This document shows, in pieces, positions 36,167-45,619 of a DNA stretch of 64,000 nucleotides. Below the pieces are notes generated by a model. That model was not told the origin of the DNA. It ran no database searches and worked only from the letters and a program-made list of their open reading frames with translations. The position numbers and the translations under genes were made by a program. The DNA comes from Phaeovulum sp. (GTDB lineage Bacteria; Pseudomonadota; Alphaproteobacteria; Rhodobacterales; Rhodobacteraceae). Location of the stretch: NCBI RefSeq assembly GCF_030684035.1, contig NZ_JAUXPI010000058.1:1-64000 (forward strand), in the 5' to 3' direction. Positions within the stretch are counted from its first letter, which is position 1, and every line of letters begins with the position of its first letter.

Positions 36167-37522
36167 ATGAAACGCCTCATCACCCGCGGCCTGATGTACG
36201 GCAACCTGATCCGCATCGACGCGCCTGCCTTGGTCGAGCGCTACAACCGCGCCTTGAAGCAACTCTCCGGCCGCACCACCACCCTCACCGAATTCCACAT
36301 CGACCTTGCCGGCTTTTCCCCCGAGATCGCCGATGAATTGGGCGATGAGCTTTATCTCAACCCCAAGGGCTGCAACCGGCAGTTCATCCTGCTTTCGACC
36401 GAGCAAAAGGACGCCCCCCTGCTCAACGCGCAGTTTTCCAACTGGCGCTCCATCCTGACCCGCTTCATCGAGGCCAACGAGGCGCAGCTATTCTCGCTCA
36501 CCGCGCGCGATGCGGTGGCGGGGGAACTGGAGGATTCGGTCTACGAGGTTGATACCCCCGCCCGGCTATTCGATTTCAACCGCATCAGCGTGGTGGCCGA
36601 TACCACCGGCGCGCATGTGGCCGAGGCGGCGAAGCTTGCCACCCTGATCGAGCGGTTCCGCAAGGAACCGGACGCCTGGTGGGATGACGTGCTGATCGCG
36701 CAAATGATTGGTCTCGCCAAGAAAACCGGCGATGTGACACGCCAGCCGGTGCTGCTTGGCTCTACCAGTTTCGAGACGCCGGATTTCTGGACCGCGCATT
36801 TCGGCGGGCTATACCTCTTTCGCTCGGTCGAACACCCGGCGGCGATTTCGGTGGGGCCGCGCGAGGCGCTGGGCAGCCTGCCGATCAAGAACCTTTATGA
36901 CCTCAGCCAGCGCAACGAGGTGGCGAAGTTTCTGGAAATCAACGGCCTCGCCGAACCCATCGTGCGTGCGCGCGGCACCGATTCGGGCGCGATCTTGCGG
37001 CAGAAGATGGATTTCATTCTGGTCGAGGCGGCAACCCGGCTTGGCCTTGTCACCGGCGAAGGCACCACGCGCGCCGCCTTGCGCGCGGTGGCGCAATCCC
37101 TGGGCGCGCGGCTTCCCGATGAATTCCAGGGCCTTGCCGCGCTTCTGCGCTGGGTCGAGGCGGGCGGGCCATGGCCGCAGATGGATAGCCGCCACGCTGC
37201 CTATTTCTACACAATGCGCGCCACGCAGGGGCCCAACCGCGACCTGGTGAACATGCTCTTGGCCGAACTCGCGCCGCTGGATGTGCGCCAGCTTTTCATC
37301 TGCCACAAGGAACTGTTCTACCGCCTCTACGCCACCTGGCCCGAACCCAAGCGCGCCTATGTGGCAGATTTTCTGGGGCGCGAATATCAGCTAGACAAGG
37401 CTGGCGCGCGGGCAGAGCTGTTCGGCCCCGAACCCGACATGGCCAATGCCGCGCCCGCGCCGCAGCGTGATCTGGTGGAAATGGTCGGGCCCTGGGGCTC
37501 GGTGAAAGGCGGGCGAAAATGA
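36167..37522 (+). CDS. DUF6638-like protein of the AAA+ operon
   Basis: A 451-residue soluble protein starting MKRLITRGLMYGNLIRIDAP, with LSGRTTTLTEFHIDLAGFSPEIADELGD, a central WDDVLIAQMIGLAKKTGDV and a C-terminal DVRQLFICHKELFYRLY. I recall proteins like this being annotated DUF6638 in Rhodobacterales, but cannot verify it. No known catalytic motif. The ATG stands about 30 bases after the structured repeat. It overlaps the next, small membrane-protein gene by ATGA. Confidence 0.72.
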   Translation: MKRLITRGLMYGNLIRIDAPALVERYNRALKQLSGRTTTLTEFHIDLAGFSPEIADELGDELYLNPKGCNRQFILLSTEQKDAPLLNAQFSNWRSILTRFIEANEAQLFSLTARDAVAGELEDSVYEVDTPARLFDFNRISVVADTTGAHVAEAAKLATLIERFRKEPDAWWDDVLIAQMIGLAKKTGDVTRQPVLLGSTSFETPDFWTAHFGGLYLFRSVEHPAAISVGPREALGSLPIKNLYDLSQRNEVAKFLEINGLAEPIVRARGTDSGAILRQKMDFILVEAATRLGLVTGEGTTRAALRAVAQSLGARLPDEFQGLAALLRWVEAGGPWPQMDSRHAAYFYTMRATQGPNRDLVNMLLAELAPLDVRQLFICHKELFYRLYATWPEPKRAYVADFLGREYQLDKAGARAELFGPEPDMANAAPAPQRDLVEMVGPWGSVKGGRK

Positions 37523-37791
37523 TCGGATTTCTGCGGGTGGCATTCTTCGCGCTCATCGGCCTGTCGGTGCTCTACTGGCTGCTGTCGCTCTATTCCCGCT
37601 CGACCGAGCGCGAGCGGCTGGAAAAGAAATGGGATGCCGCCCCGCCCGAAGATGCACCCGACCGCGAGGCCTACATTGAGGCGGGCATGGCGAAATACGA
37701 AAAGAGCCTTCGGCACAAGCTGATCTGGCTGGTCTACATCGTTCCGATGGCGGTGGTGGCGGTCATCATCTACATCGTGAACGCGCAATAG
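37519..37791 (+). CDS. two-TM small membrane protein of the AAA+ operon
   Basis: A 90-residue protein with two membrane helices (about residues 3-24 and 69-88) separated by a highly charged 44-residue stretch (STERERLEKKWDAAPPED). ATG overlaps the previous stop. Probably inner membrane with the charged loop in the cytoplasm, where it could be a docking point for the soluble ATPase complex. That is inference. No family known. Confidence 0.72.
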   Translation: MIGFLRVAFFALIGLSVLYWLLSLYSRSTERERLEKKWDAAPPEDAPDREAYIEAGMAKYEKSLRHKLIWLVYIVPMAVVAVIIYIVNAQ

Positions 37792-37800
37792 GAGGTGCCG

Positions 37801-38478
37801 ATGTGGCGCTATGTCAAATGGGGTTTCCGCCTCTCGGTGGTGCTCACGCTGTTCCTGTTCCTGCATTACACGCTGCCGCAGCATGATATCGTGCGCATTA
37901 CCGAAACCTACAACCGCATCACCACGGTCGGCGCGAATGCGCTGTTCTACGCCTCGCCCGATGCCGGCACCGCCGAGGGCACCAATACCCGCGACATCCG
38001 CTTTATCGCCACGGCGCGCCCGAACGACAAGGTGATCGTCTATCGCAACGAGGATACCGGGCTGATCTGGCCGCCCTATTTCAAATACGACAGTTCCAAC
38101 CTTCAGGCAGAAGCCAGCAACCTGCGCTCCGACAAGATCAACCCGCAGTGGGTTTCGGTCACCCATTACGGCTGGCGGATACCGTTCTTCTCGATTTATC
38201 CGAATGCGGTGGCGGTAAAGGCGGTGGCAGGCCCCGATGTGCGGATCATCCCTTGGGTCAATATCGTCGTGCTGACCGTGCTCTTGCTCGTTGCGCTGAT
38301 GTTGCGCCGGATGTGGCTGCAATTTCGCGAGCGCATGCTCGACCCGGTGGCACAGGACGTGGCCGAGGCCTGGGATGGGGTTGAAGACCGTGGCGAGGCG
38401 GCGGCGAAAAAGGCGCGCGGCATCTGGGGCCGGTTCGTCGATTGGCTTGGCACCTTTCGCGGCAGACCGCGCCGCTAG
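37801..38478 (+). CDS. DUF1523 family membrane protein
   Basis: A 225-residue protein of the DUF1523 family: MWRYVKWGFRLSVVLTLFLF is the first helix, followed by the family signature HYTLPQHDIVRITETYNR, MVYRNEDTG-like IVYRNEDTGLIWPPYFKYDS, NLQAEASNLRS and VSVTHYGWRIPFFSIYPNAV. A second helix lies near residues 161-181 and the C-terminal tail is basic. A large domain between helices is probably periplasmic. GGAGG precedes the ATG. Last gene of the AAA+ operon; it converges on a minus-strand gene with no gap. Confidence 0.8.
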   Translation: MWRYVKWGFRLSVVLTLFLFLHYTLPQHDIVRITETYNRITTVGANALFYASPDAGTAEGTNTRDIRFIATARPNDKVIVYRNEDTGLIWPPYFKYDSSNLQAEASNLRSDKINPQWVSVTHYGWRIPFFSIYPNAVAVKAVAGPDVRIIPWVNIVVLTVLLLVALMLRRMWLQFRERMLDPVAQDVAEAWDGVEDRGEAAAKKARGIWGRFVDWLGTFRGRPRR

Positions 38479-38814
38479 TCAAAGTCGCAGGAAATAGCCG
38501 TCGATCTGCCAATAGGCAGCGAGATCCGCGGCCCTGCCGCAACGCATCCCGAGCCGGTTCATGGCGTGAATGTCGAGCGACAAAAGCGCGGCGCAGCGGT
38601 AGCCATGCACCGCGCCTTCCTGCGCATGGCTGCCGGGGGCAAACATCCGCTCGATCGCGGCAGCGGCATCAACCAGCGCCATTACCAGATCAAGCGGGTC
38701 TGCCTCGGGCCAGCGCGCGGCCAGATCGCGCACCAGCGCGCGCCAGCCCTCGCCCTGGGCCAGCAGCCGCCCGACCGCGAACTCGGTAGGTTCGTGCTCA
38801 GAACCGCGCGCCAT
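38479..38814 (-). CDS. hypothetical protein
   Basis: A 111-residue mostly helical protein beginning MARGSEHEPTEFAVGRLLAQ; AGGGGT precedes the ATG. It ends exactly where the DUF1523 gene ends, so the two genes converge with no intergenic space. No family recognised, no membrane helix. Conserved-looking composition and normal GC argue that it is real. Confidence 0.55.
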   Translation of the reverse strand: MARGSEHEPTEFAVGRLLAQGEGWRALVRDLAARWPEADPLDLVMALVDAAAAIERMFAPGSHAQEGAVHGYRCAALLSLDIHAMNRLGMRCGRAADLAAYWQIDGYFLRL

Positions 38815-39043
38815 ACCCCTGCCACCCGCACCCCACCCGACCAAGGGGATAGCGGGCCGGGCGGGCAATGCAATCCTGATGCGTCGCATTCTATCTAAAT
38901 TGGTCTCGCTCGCGCCCGGCGCGGTCGTGGCGCAACCCCCGGCTCCGATTTTGCGCACAATGCGTTGAAGCGGCGGCATCAAGGCGCTAGCCTTGGTGGA
39001 TGGCCAGCCGAAAGCGGCCGCAGCAACAGGAACCTGCCCGCCC

Positions 39044-40012
39044 ATGACCCCGGATGCCAAGACCCCGCAGTTTCCGCGCAACCCGGGCCACGCCTTCGCA
39101 GCCGACTGGTTCGAGCGCGTCGCGGTAAACACCCCCGCGGCAGGGCGCCGCAGCGAAAGCCTTGCCGGGCGGCGCAGCCTGAAGAAGGAATGGCAGGCCG
39201 CATGGCTTGTCAACGCGATCCGCTGCATGGACCTGACCACGCTGGCGGGTGACGACACGCCCGACCGCGTAGCCCGGCTTTGCGCCAAGGCGCGCCGACC
39301 GCTGGCCGATCACATTCTCGCCGGGCTCGGCCTTGAGGCGGTGCAGACCGGCGCGGTCTGCGTCTATCCGACCATGGTCGCCCCGGCGGTAAAGGCGCTT
39401 GCCGGGTCCGGCATTCCGGTCGCCTCGGTCGCCACCGGCTTTCCGGCTGGCCTGATGCCGCTGAAACTCCGCCTCGCCGAGATACACTACTCGGTCGAAG
39501 AAGGCGCGGCCGAGATTGACATCGTGATTTCGCGCGGCCTCGCGCTCGGCGGCGAATGGGCCGCGCTTCACGACGAAATCGCCGCCATGCGCGAGGCAGC
39601 GGGGGCGGCGCATATGAAGGCGATCCTCGCCACCGGCGAATTGCGCACCCTGCGCAACGTCTACAAGGCCAGCGTGGTGGCAATGCAGGCAGGTGCCGAT
39701 TTCATCAAGACCTCGACCGGCAAGGAGGGTGTCAACGCCACCCTGCCGGTCAGCCTGATCATGGCCCGCGCGCTGCGCGATTATGGCGCGCGCACCGGCT
39801 TCAAGATCGGCTTCAAGCCCGCAGGGGGCATGAAAACCGCAAAGGACGCGCTTGCGTGGCAGGTGCTGATGATGGAGGAACTGGGGCGCGACTGGCTGCG
39901 CCCCGACCTGTTCCGCCTCGGTGCCTCGTCAATGCTGGGCGACATCGAGCGGCAGCTCGAACATTTCGTCACCGGGCGCTATGCGTCCTCGTCGCGCCAC
40001 GCGCTTGCCTGA
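39044..40012 (+). CDS. deoC: deoxyribose-phosphate aldolase
   Basis: A 322-residue class I aldolase that splits 2-deoxyribose 5-phosphate into acetaldehyde and glyceraldehyde 3-phosphate. Schiff-base Lys lies in ADFIKTSTGK near residue 227, the proton-relay Lys in GFKPAGGMKTAKDA near 264, and the first Asp in CMDLTTLAGDDTP near 65. It is longer than E. coli DeoC because of an N-terminal extension, like eukaryotic and alphaproteobacterial forms. MTPDAKT is chosen as start, but a GTG/TTG earlier is possible. It stands directly before an ALDH16-type gene, which can oxidise the acetaldehyde. Confidence 0.93.
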   Translation: MTPDAKTPQFPRNPGHAFAADWFERVAVNTPAAGRRSESLAGRRSLKKEWQAAWLVNAIRCMDLTTLAGDDTPDRVARLCAKARRPLADHILAGLGLEAVQTGAVCVYPTMVAPAVKALAGSGIPVASVATGFPAGLMPLKLRLAEIHYSVEEGAAEIDIVISRGLALGGEWAALHDEIAAMREAAGAAHMKAILATGELRTLRNVYKASVVAMQAGADFIKTSTGKEGVNATLPVSLIMARALRDYGARTGFKIGFKPAGGMKTAKDALAWQVLMMEELGRDWLRPDLFRLGASSMLGDIERQLEHFVTGRYASSSRHALA

Positions 40013-40020
40013 GGGATGAC

Positions 40021-42366
40021 ATGGCTTTGGTAAAAGATATCCTCGAAACAATGGAATACGGCCCAGCCCCCGAGGCGGCAGCCGAGGTACTGGCATGGCT
40101 CAAGGCGCGCCGCCGGTTCGGCCATTTCATCGATGGCGGCTTCACCGCAGCGGGCAAGACCTTTGCGATCGACAACCCCGCCACTGGCGAAAACCTGGCC
40201 GAGGTAACCCAAGGCACCGCAGCAGATGTCGCCGCAGCCGTCGCCGCCGCGCGCGCGGCGCAGCCCGCTTGGGCCGCCCTGCCGGGGCACGAACGGGCGA
40301 AGTGGCTGTATGCGCTCGCCCGCCATGTGCAGAAACGGGATCGATTTCTGGCTGTGCTGGAAGTTCTGGATAACGGAAAACCAATCCGCGAAGCCCGCGA
40401 TATCGACGTGCCGCTGGTGTCGCGGCATTTCTACCACCACGCAGGATGGGCCGAAATGCTGGCCGATGAATTTCCCGATGCGGTGCCCGTGGGTGTCTGC
40501 GGCCAGATCATCCCGTGGAACTTCCCGCTGCTCATGCTCGCCTGGAAAATCGCCCCCGCGCTTGCCGCCGGCAATACCGTGGTGCTCAAACCCGCCGAAT
40601 ACACCCCGCTTTCCGCCCTCGCCTTCGCCGAAATCTGTGCCGAAGTCGGGCTGCCTCCCGGCGTGGTCAACATCGTCACCGGCGATGGCGAAACCGGCGC
40701 GGCGCTGGTGGCAGCCCCCGTCGACAAGATCGCCTTCACCGGTTCAACCGAGGTTGGCCGCATCATCCGCCGCGCCACCGCAGGCACGGGCAAGAAACTC
40801 ACGCTTGAACTTGGCGGCAAATCGCCCTTCATCGTCTTTGCCGACGCCGATCTTGACGCCGCCGTTGAAGGCGTGGTCGATGCGATCTGGTTCAATCAGG
40901 GCCAGGTCTGTTGCGCCGGCAGCCGCATATTGGTGGCCGAGGCGGCCGAGGCCGATTTTACCGCCCGCCTCACCGCGCGGCTCGGCAAACTCCGCCTCGG
41001 CGACCCCTTGGACAAATGCACCGACATCGGCGCCATCGTGCACCCGGTGCAACTCGCCCGCATTCGCGATCTGGTGGCGCAAGGCCAGGCGGCGGGCGCG
41101 CAGCTTGTCCAGGCCGAATGCCAACTGCCTGCCAAGGGCAGCTTCTTCGCCCCCGGTTTCATGACCGGGGTGCACCCCGCCAACCCCGTCGCGGTCGAGG
41201 AAATCTTTGGCCCCGTGGCCACGCTCACCTCGTTCCGCACGCTTGATGAGGCGGTGGAACTGGCCAACAACACCCGCTACGGCCTCGCCGCCTCGATCTG
41301 GACCGAGAATATTTCGCTGGCGCTCGATATCGCCGCACGGGTCAAGGCGGGAGTGATCTGGGTCAACGCCACCAACCTCTTTGACGCGGGCGCAGGCTTT
41401 GGCGGCATGCGCGAAAGCGGCTTTGGCCGCGAGGGCGGGCGCGAGGGGATGGCCGAATACCTAAAGCTTCCCGAACCGAAACCGCAGCCCGAGGCGGCAC
41501 CGACCCGGCTCGATGCCGCGCCGCTGCCGGGCACCCCTGCTGCCCCGGGCATCGACCGCACCGCGAAAATCTACATCGGCGGCGCGCAGAAGCGCCCCGA
41601 TGGTGGCTATTCCTACGCGGTCAACGCAGGCAGCACGCATCTGGGCCTCGCCCCTTTGGGGAACCGCAAGGATATCCGCAACGCGGTCGAGGCGGCGCAC
41701 AAGGCCGCAGGCTGGGGCAAGGCCACCGGCCACAACCGCGCCCAGGTGCTCTATTTCATCGCCGAAAACCTTTCGGCCCGCGCCGCGGAGTTTGCCGCGC
41801 GCCTTGCAAGCGCCGGGGGCGACGCTGCCGAGGTCGAGGCCTCGATCCGCCGCCTCTTCTACTACGCCGCCCAGGCCGACAAATTTGATGGCGCGGTGCA
41901 TGCGACCAAGTCGGCGCATGTCACCCTTGCCATGCCGGAACCCTTCGGCGTGATGGGCATCGCCTGCCCCAACGCAGCGCCCCTTCTCGGTTTTGTCAGC
42001 CTCGTTGCCCCGGCCATCGCCATGGGCAACCGGGTGGTGGCAATTCCCGCCCAGTCGATGCCCTTCGCGGCTACCGACCTCTATCAGGTCTTCGATACCT
42101 CGGACCTGCCCGGCGGTGTCGTCAACATCATCACCGGCGCGCGCGACGAACTGGCCAAGACCCTTGCCCAGCATGATGACGTGGCGGCGATGTGGTATTG
42201 CGGCAGCGCTGAAGGCGGTGCCATGGTCGAGGCTGAAAGTGCCGGAAACCTCAAAGCCACATGGACCCTGCGCAACCGTGATTGGCAGGGACCGGGCGCG
42301 CAGGGCCCAAGGTTCCTTGCCCGGGCGACGCAGGTTAAGAATATCTGGGTGCCCTACGGCGAGTGA
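40021..42366 (+). CDS. two-domain aldehyde dehydrogenase, ALDH16 type
   Basis: A 781-residue fusion. The first domain (about 1-490) is a full aldehyde dehydrogenase with IIPWNFPLLMLAWKIAPALAAGN, catalytic Glu in LELGGKSPFIVF near 262 and nucleophile in GQVCCAGSR near 296. The second (about 515-780) resembles the NAD and oligomer parts of an aldehyde dehydrogenase but has no Cys nucleophile in the expected place. This layout is that of bacterial ALDH16, known from Loktanella. It starts nine bases after deoC and can turn its acetaldehyde into acetate, giving a deoxyribose-salvage pair. Confidence 0.9.
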   Translation: MALVKDILETMEYGPAPEAAAEVLAWLKARRRFGHFIDGGFTAAGKTFAIDNPATGENLAEVTQGTAADVAAAVAAARAAQPAWAALPGHERAKWLYALARHVQKRDRFLAVLEVLDNGKPIREARDIDVPLVSRHFYHHAGWAEMLADEFPDAVPVGVCGQIIPWNFPLLMLAWKIAPALAAGNTVVLKPAEYTPLSALAFAEICAEVGLPPGVVNIVTGDGETGAALVAAPVDKIAFTGSTEVGRIIRRATAGTGKKLTLELGGKSPFIVFADADLDAAVEGVVDAIWFNQGQVCCAGSRILVAEAAEADFTARLTARLGKLRLGDPLDKCTDIGAIVHPVQLARIRDLVAQGQAAGAQLVQAECQLPAKGSFFAPGFMTGVHPANPVAVEEIFGPVATLTSFRTLDEAVELANNTRYGLAASIWTENISLALDIAARVKAGVIWVNATNLFDAGAGFGGMRESGFGREGGREGMAEYLKLPEPKPQPEAAPTRLDAAPLPGTPAAPGIDRTAKIYIGGAQKRPDGGYSYAVNAGSTHLGLAPLGNRKDIRNAVEAAHKAAGWGKATGHNRAQVLYFIAENLSARAAEFAARLASAGGDAAEVEASIRRLFYYAAQADKFDGAVHATKSAHVTLAMPEPFGVMGIACPNAAPLLGFVSLVAPAIAMGNRVVAIPAQSMPFAATDLYQVFDTSDLPGGVVNIITGARDELAKTLAQHDDVAAMWYCGSAEGGAMVEAESAGNLKATWTLRNRDWQGPGAQGPRFLARATQVKNIWVPYGE

Positions 42367-42380
42367 CCCGGCCGCGCCAC

Positions 42381-42743
42381 TCAGCCGTTGGCTTCGCGGA
42401 TCTTCGCGGCGGCGTCCTTGCTGTAGGCAATGCCCTTGGCGTCAAACAGCGCGTCAAGCTCGCCCGAAAGCGTCATCTCGGTAACGATGTCGCAGCCGCC
42501 GACAAATTCGCCCTTGACGTATAGCTGCGGAATCGTCGGCCATTCGGAAAAGTCCTTGATCCCCTGCCGCACCTCGGCATCCGCCAGCACGTCCACATCC
42601 TTGAAGCTGACGCCCATGAAATTGAGCACCCCGGCAATGCGGCTCGAAAACCCGCATTTCGGCATTTCCTTGGTGCCCTTCATGTAAAGCACCACATCAT
42701 TCATTGCGACAGTCTCGCGGATCGTGGTCAGCGCGTCGGTCAT
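42381..42743 (-). CDS. grxD: monothiol glutaredoxin, CGFS type
   Basis: A 120-residue monothiol glutaredoxin that holds and transfers [2Fe-2S] clusters together with BolA. It contains the CGFS active site in [14 protein letters not shown] near residue 29, preceded by [11 protein letters not shown], followed by [20 protein letters not shown]. The start MTDALTT has a reasonable RBS. bolA is upstream on the same strand (22 bases), the classic functional pair. Confidence 0.96.
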   Translation of the reverse strand: MTDALTTIRETVAMNDVVLYMKGTKEMPKCGFSSRIAGVLNFMGVSFKDVDVLADAEVRQGIKDFSEWPTIPQLYVKGEFVGGCDIVTEMTLSGELDALFDAKGIAYSKDAAAKIREANG

Positions 42744-42765
42744 CTTGGTTCCTTTGCGAAAAATT

Positions 42766-43008
42766 CTACTCAAGCGCCTTGGTGGTCAGCGCCAGCGCGT
42801 GCAACTCGCCATGCGCACCGTCCATCTGCGATTTCAACGCGGCATACACCGCGCGCTGCTGCTCGACGCGGTTCATCCCCTTGAAGCTGGCGTCCACCAC
42901 TTCGGCAGACCAGTGCCGCCCGTCGCCCGCCAGATCGGTGATGGTAATCCGCGCTTCGGGAAAGCGGGCGCGGATGAGGGTCTCGATGTCGTGGGCTTCG
43001 ATGGCCAT
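42766..43008 (-). CDS. bolA: BolA family protein
   Basis: An 80-residue BolA protein with [22 protein letters not shown] at the N-terminus and the conserved [21 protein letters not shown] and HALALTTKA segments. It partners CGFS glutaredoxin in [2Fe-2S] cluster handling. AAGGAG stands upstream of the ATG. First gene of the bolA-grxD pair. Confidence 0.95.
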   Translation of the reverse strand: MAIEAHDIETLIRARFPEARITITDLAGDGRHWSAEVVDASFKGMNRVEQQRAVYAALKSQMDGAHGELHALALTTKALE

Positions 43009-43089
43009 GCGCGGCTCCTTGCTGTTGCGACCAGATTTAAGGCGACCCACGCCGCGCTGCAAGTGCCGCCGCGCACCCGCCTGCCGCGC

Positions 43090-43171
43090 TGGCCTCCGGC
43101 GGGGGTATTTGGGCGTTAAAGACGCCGATCTTCTTCAACGTTCAAATACCCTCGGGGGGAACGGGGGGCGG
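43090..43171. repeat. dispersed intergenic repeat family, copy 4, with terminator hairpin
   Basis: GGCCTCCGGCGGGGGTATTT and an inverse CAAATACCCTCGGGGGG flank a central GGCGTTAAAGACGCC hairpin. A further CGGGGGGC/GCCCCCCG hairpin is at the purL end and may act as its terminator, though without a T-run. Confidence 0.75.
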
Positions 43172-43188
43172 AAAGCCCCCCGCCGCTT

Positions 43189-45348
43189 TCAGGCCACCGC
43201 TTCGGCGAAAGCCGAGCGATAGAGCGCTGAAAGCCCGGCGAGCGGGGCCGCATCACCGCCAAGGCTGACCGTAGCCCCGCTAAATTGCCCGACCCGCGCC
43301 AGCGGCACCCCGGCTTGCGCCGCCGCCGCCGCCAGTGCTTCGGCATTGGCCGGGGTGCAGGCAACCAGATAGCGCGCCTGATCCTCGCCAAAAAGCTGGC
43401 CGATATCGCCGCTCTCCAGGCTGACGCCAATTCCGGCGGCCTCGGCCATTTCGAACGCCGCAAGCGCCAGCCCGCCATCGGCAAGGTCACTGGCCGCCGA
43501 GACCAGTTTGCGGCTAGCAAGCAGGAATTCGCCGTGCTTGCGCTCGGCCACAAGGTCCACATGCGGCGCATCGCCTGCCTCGATCCCGAAGGCCTCGGCC
43601 AAAAGCGCCGTTTGCCCGAGGTGGCCTTCGGTGCGGCCAATCACCAGCGCCAGATCGCCTGCACCGGGCAGCCCCGAAATCAGATCGTCAAGCGAGGCGA
43701 GCAGGCCGACGCCGCCAATCGTCGGGGTCGGCAATATCCCGGCACCGTCGGTTTCGTTGTAAAGCGAGACATTGCCCGAAACGATCGGGAAATCGAGCGC
43801 CCGGCAGGCCGCGCCGATGCCCTTCACCGCGCCCACCAGCTGCCCCATGATCGCGGGCTTTTCCGGGTTGCCGAAGTTGAGGTTGTCGGTCGCGGCCAGC
43901 GGCAGCGCGCCGACCGCGACGAGGTTGCGCCAGGCCTCGGCCACCGCCTGCGCGCCGCCCTGAAAGGGGTTTGCCTTGACGTAGCGCGGCGTCACGTCCG
44001 AGGTGAAGGCCAGCGCCTTGGTGGAGCCATGCACCCGCACCACGCCCGCGCCCATGCCTGGGCGGCGCAGGGTATCGGCCCCCACCTGGCAATCGTATTG
44101 TTCCCAGACCCAGGCCTTGTGGGCGTAGTTCGGGCTGCCGATCAGCGCGCGGAGCGCGGCAATCGGTGCAATCGCGGGCACCTCGCCCAAAGCTGCGGAG
44201 GCGGGCGTTTCGACCCAGGGCCGGTCGTATTCCGGGGCGCTGGAGGACAGTTTCGACAACGGCAGATCGGCCTTCACCTCGTTACCATGCAAAATCAGGA
44301 ACCTGTCCTCGGCAATGGTTTCGCCGACAATGGCGAAATCCAGATCCCATTTCTCGAAGATCGCCCGCGCCATTGCCTCTCGCTCGGGCTTCAGCACCAT
44401 CAGCATGCGTTCCTGTGACTCCGACAGCATCATTTCGTAGGCGGTCATGCCGACCTCGCGCACTGGCACCCGGTCGAGGTCGAGCCTGATGCCAAGCCCG
44501 CCCTTGTCGCCCATTTCCACCGCCGAGCAGGTCAGCCCCGCCGCGCCCATGTCCTGAATCGATATGACCGCTCCCGAGGCCATCAGCTCGAGGCAGGCTT
44601 CGAGCAGGCATTTTTCGGTGAAGGGGTCGCCGACCTGCACCGTCGGGCGCTTTTCCTCGATCGTGTCGTCGAACTCGGCGCTGGCCATGGTGGCACCACC
44701 CACCCCGTCGCGCCCGGTCTTGGCCCCGAGATAGACCACCGGCATGCCGACCCCCGAGGCGGCGGAATAGAATATCTTGTCGGCATCGGCCAGCCCTGCG
44801 GCGAAGGCATTGACCAGACAGTTGCCATTGTAGCTGCGGTGAAAGCGCACCTCGCCACCGACATTGGGCACGCCGAAAGCGTTGCCATAGGCACCGATGC
44901 CCTCAACCACGCCCTTCACCAGATGCGCGGTTTTCGGGTGGCTCGGCAGGCCAAAGCTGAGGCTGTCCATCGCCGCGATCGGCCGCGCCCCCATGGTGAA
45001 CACATCGCGCAGAATGCCGCCGATGCCGGTGGCCGCACCCTGATGTGGCTCGATGTAGCTCGGGTGGTTGTGGCTCTCCATCTTGAAGATCACCGCCTGG
45101 CCGTCGCCGATATCGACCACACCGGCGTTTTCGCCCGGCCCGCAAATCACCTGCGGCCCGGTCGTGGGCAGCGTGCGCAGCCATTTCTTCGAGGATTTGT
45201 AGCTGCAATGTTCGTTCCACATCGCCGAAAAGATGCCAAGCTCGGTGAATGTCGGCACCCGCTCGATGATCTCCAGCAGGCGCGCGTATTCATCGGGTTT
45301 CATCCCGTGCGCGGCAATCAGCTCAGGCGTGATCTTCGGCTCGTCCAT
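43189..45348 (-). CDS. purL: phosphoribosylformylglycinamidine synthase subunit II
   Basis: A 719-residue small-type PurL that makes FGAM in the fourth step of purine synthesis, in complex with PurS and PurQ (not in this window). Key landmarks: [19 protein letters not shown] near residue 46, [55 protein letters not shown], and [14 protein letters not shown] in the second half. Length and organisation match Bacillus-type PurL rather than the 1,300-residue E. coli form. Confidence 0.97.
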   Translation of the reverse strand: MDEPKITPELIAAHGMKPDEYARLLEIIERVPTFTELGIFSAMWNEHCSYKSSKKWLRTLPTTGPQVICGPGENAGVVDIGDGQAVIFKMESHNHPSYIEPHQGAATGIGGILRDVFTMGARPIAAMDSLSFGLPSHPKTAHLVKGVVEGIGAYGNAFGVPNVGGEVRFHRSYNGNCLVNAFAAGLADADKIFYSAASGVGMPVVYLGAKTGRDGVGGATMASAEFDDTIEEKRPTVQVGDPFTEKCLLEACLELMASGAVISIQDMGAAGLTCSAVEMGDKGGLGIRLDLDRVPVREVGMTAYEMMLSESQERMLMVLKPEREAMARAIFEKWDLDFAIVGETIAEDRFLILHGNEVKADLPLSKLSSSAPEYDRPWVETPASAALGEVPAIAPIAALRALIGSPNYAHKAWVWEQYDCQVGADTLRRPGMGAGVVRVHGSTKALAFTSDVTPRYVKANPFQGGAQAVAEAWRNLVAVGALPLAATDNLNFGNPEKPAIMGQLVGAVKGIGAACRALDFPIVSGNVSLYNETDGAGILPTPTIGGVGLLASLDDLISGLPGAGDLALVIGRTEGHLGQTALLAEAFGIEAGDAPHVDLVAERKHGEFLLASRKLVSAASDLADGGLALAAFEMAEAAGIGVSLESGDIGQLFGEDQARYLVACTPANAEALAAAAAQAGVPLARVGQFSGATVSLGGDAAPLAGLSALYRSAFAEAVA

Positions 45349-45447
45349 CTTGGCCCCCTCGGCATGCTGCCCGCGTCATAAATGAGCGCCCGGCATCGGG
45401 AAAGCGCAGAATCGCATGGCCGCAACGCCCGCCAGCGCCCGGCACGA

Positions 45448-45474
45448 AAAAAAGGCCGAGCAAAAGCTCGGCCC
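45448..45474 (-). terminator. strong rho-independent terminator, minus strand
   Basis: On the minus strand GGCCGAGC-TTTT-GCTCGGCC is followed by TTTTTTT. It lies about 145 bases beyond the stop of the LysR gene and in front of purL, so it either ends the LysR transcript or a short RNA starting between. The upstream CTACCTCCC stretch on this strand and the clean fold leave a small RNA possible. The rest of the 271-base gap contains nothing else I can identify. Confidence 0.85.
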
Positions 45475-45619
45475 AAGTCCAACAGGGAGGTAGAAGCCGA
45501 TGAGAGTTTCCTCAAACCACCGTCTTCATCGCCCGATTTATGGGCACGGTGCGAAGGGTTCAAGTCACAAATTGCTGCGAGTGCAACATGGCGGCCATGC
45601 GTTGCCAACATGCCTCACC

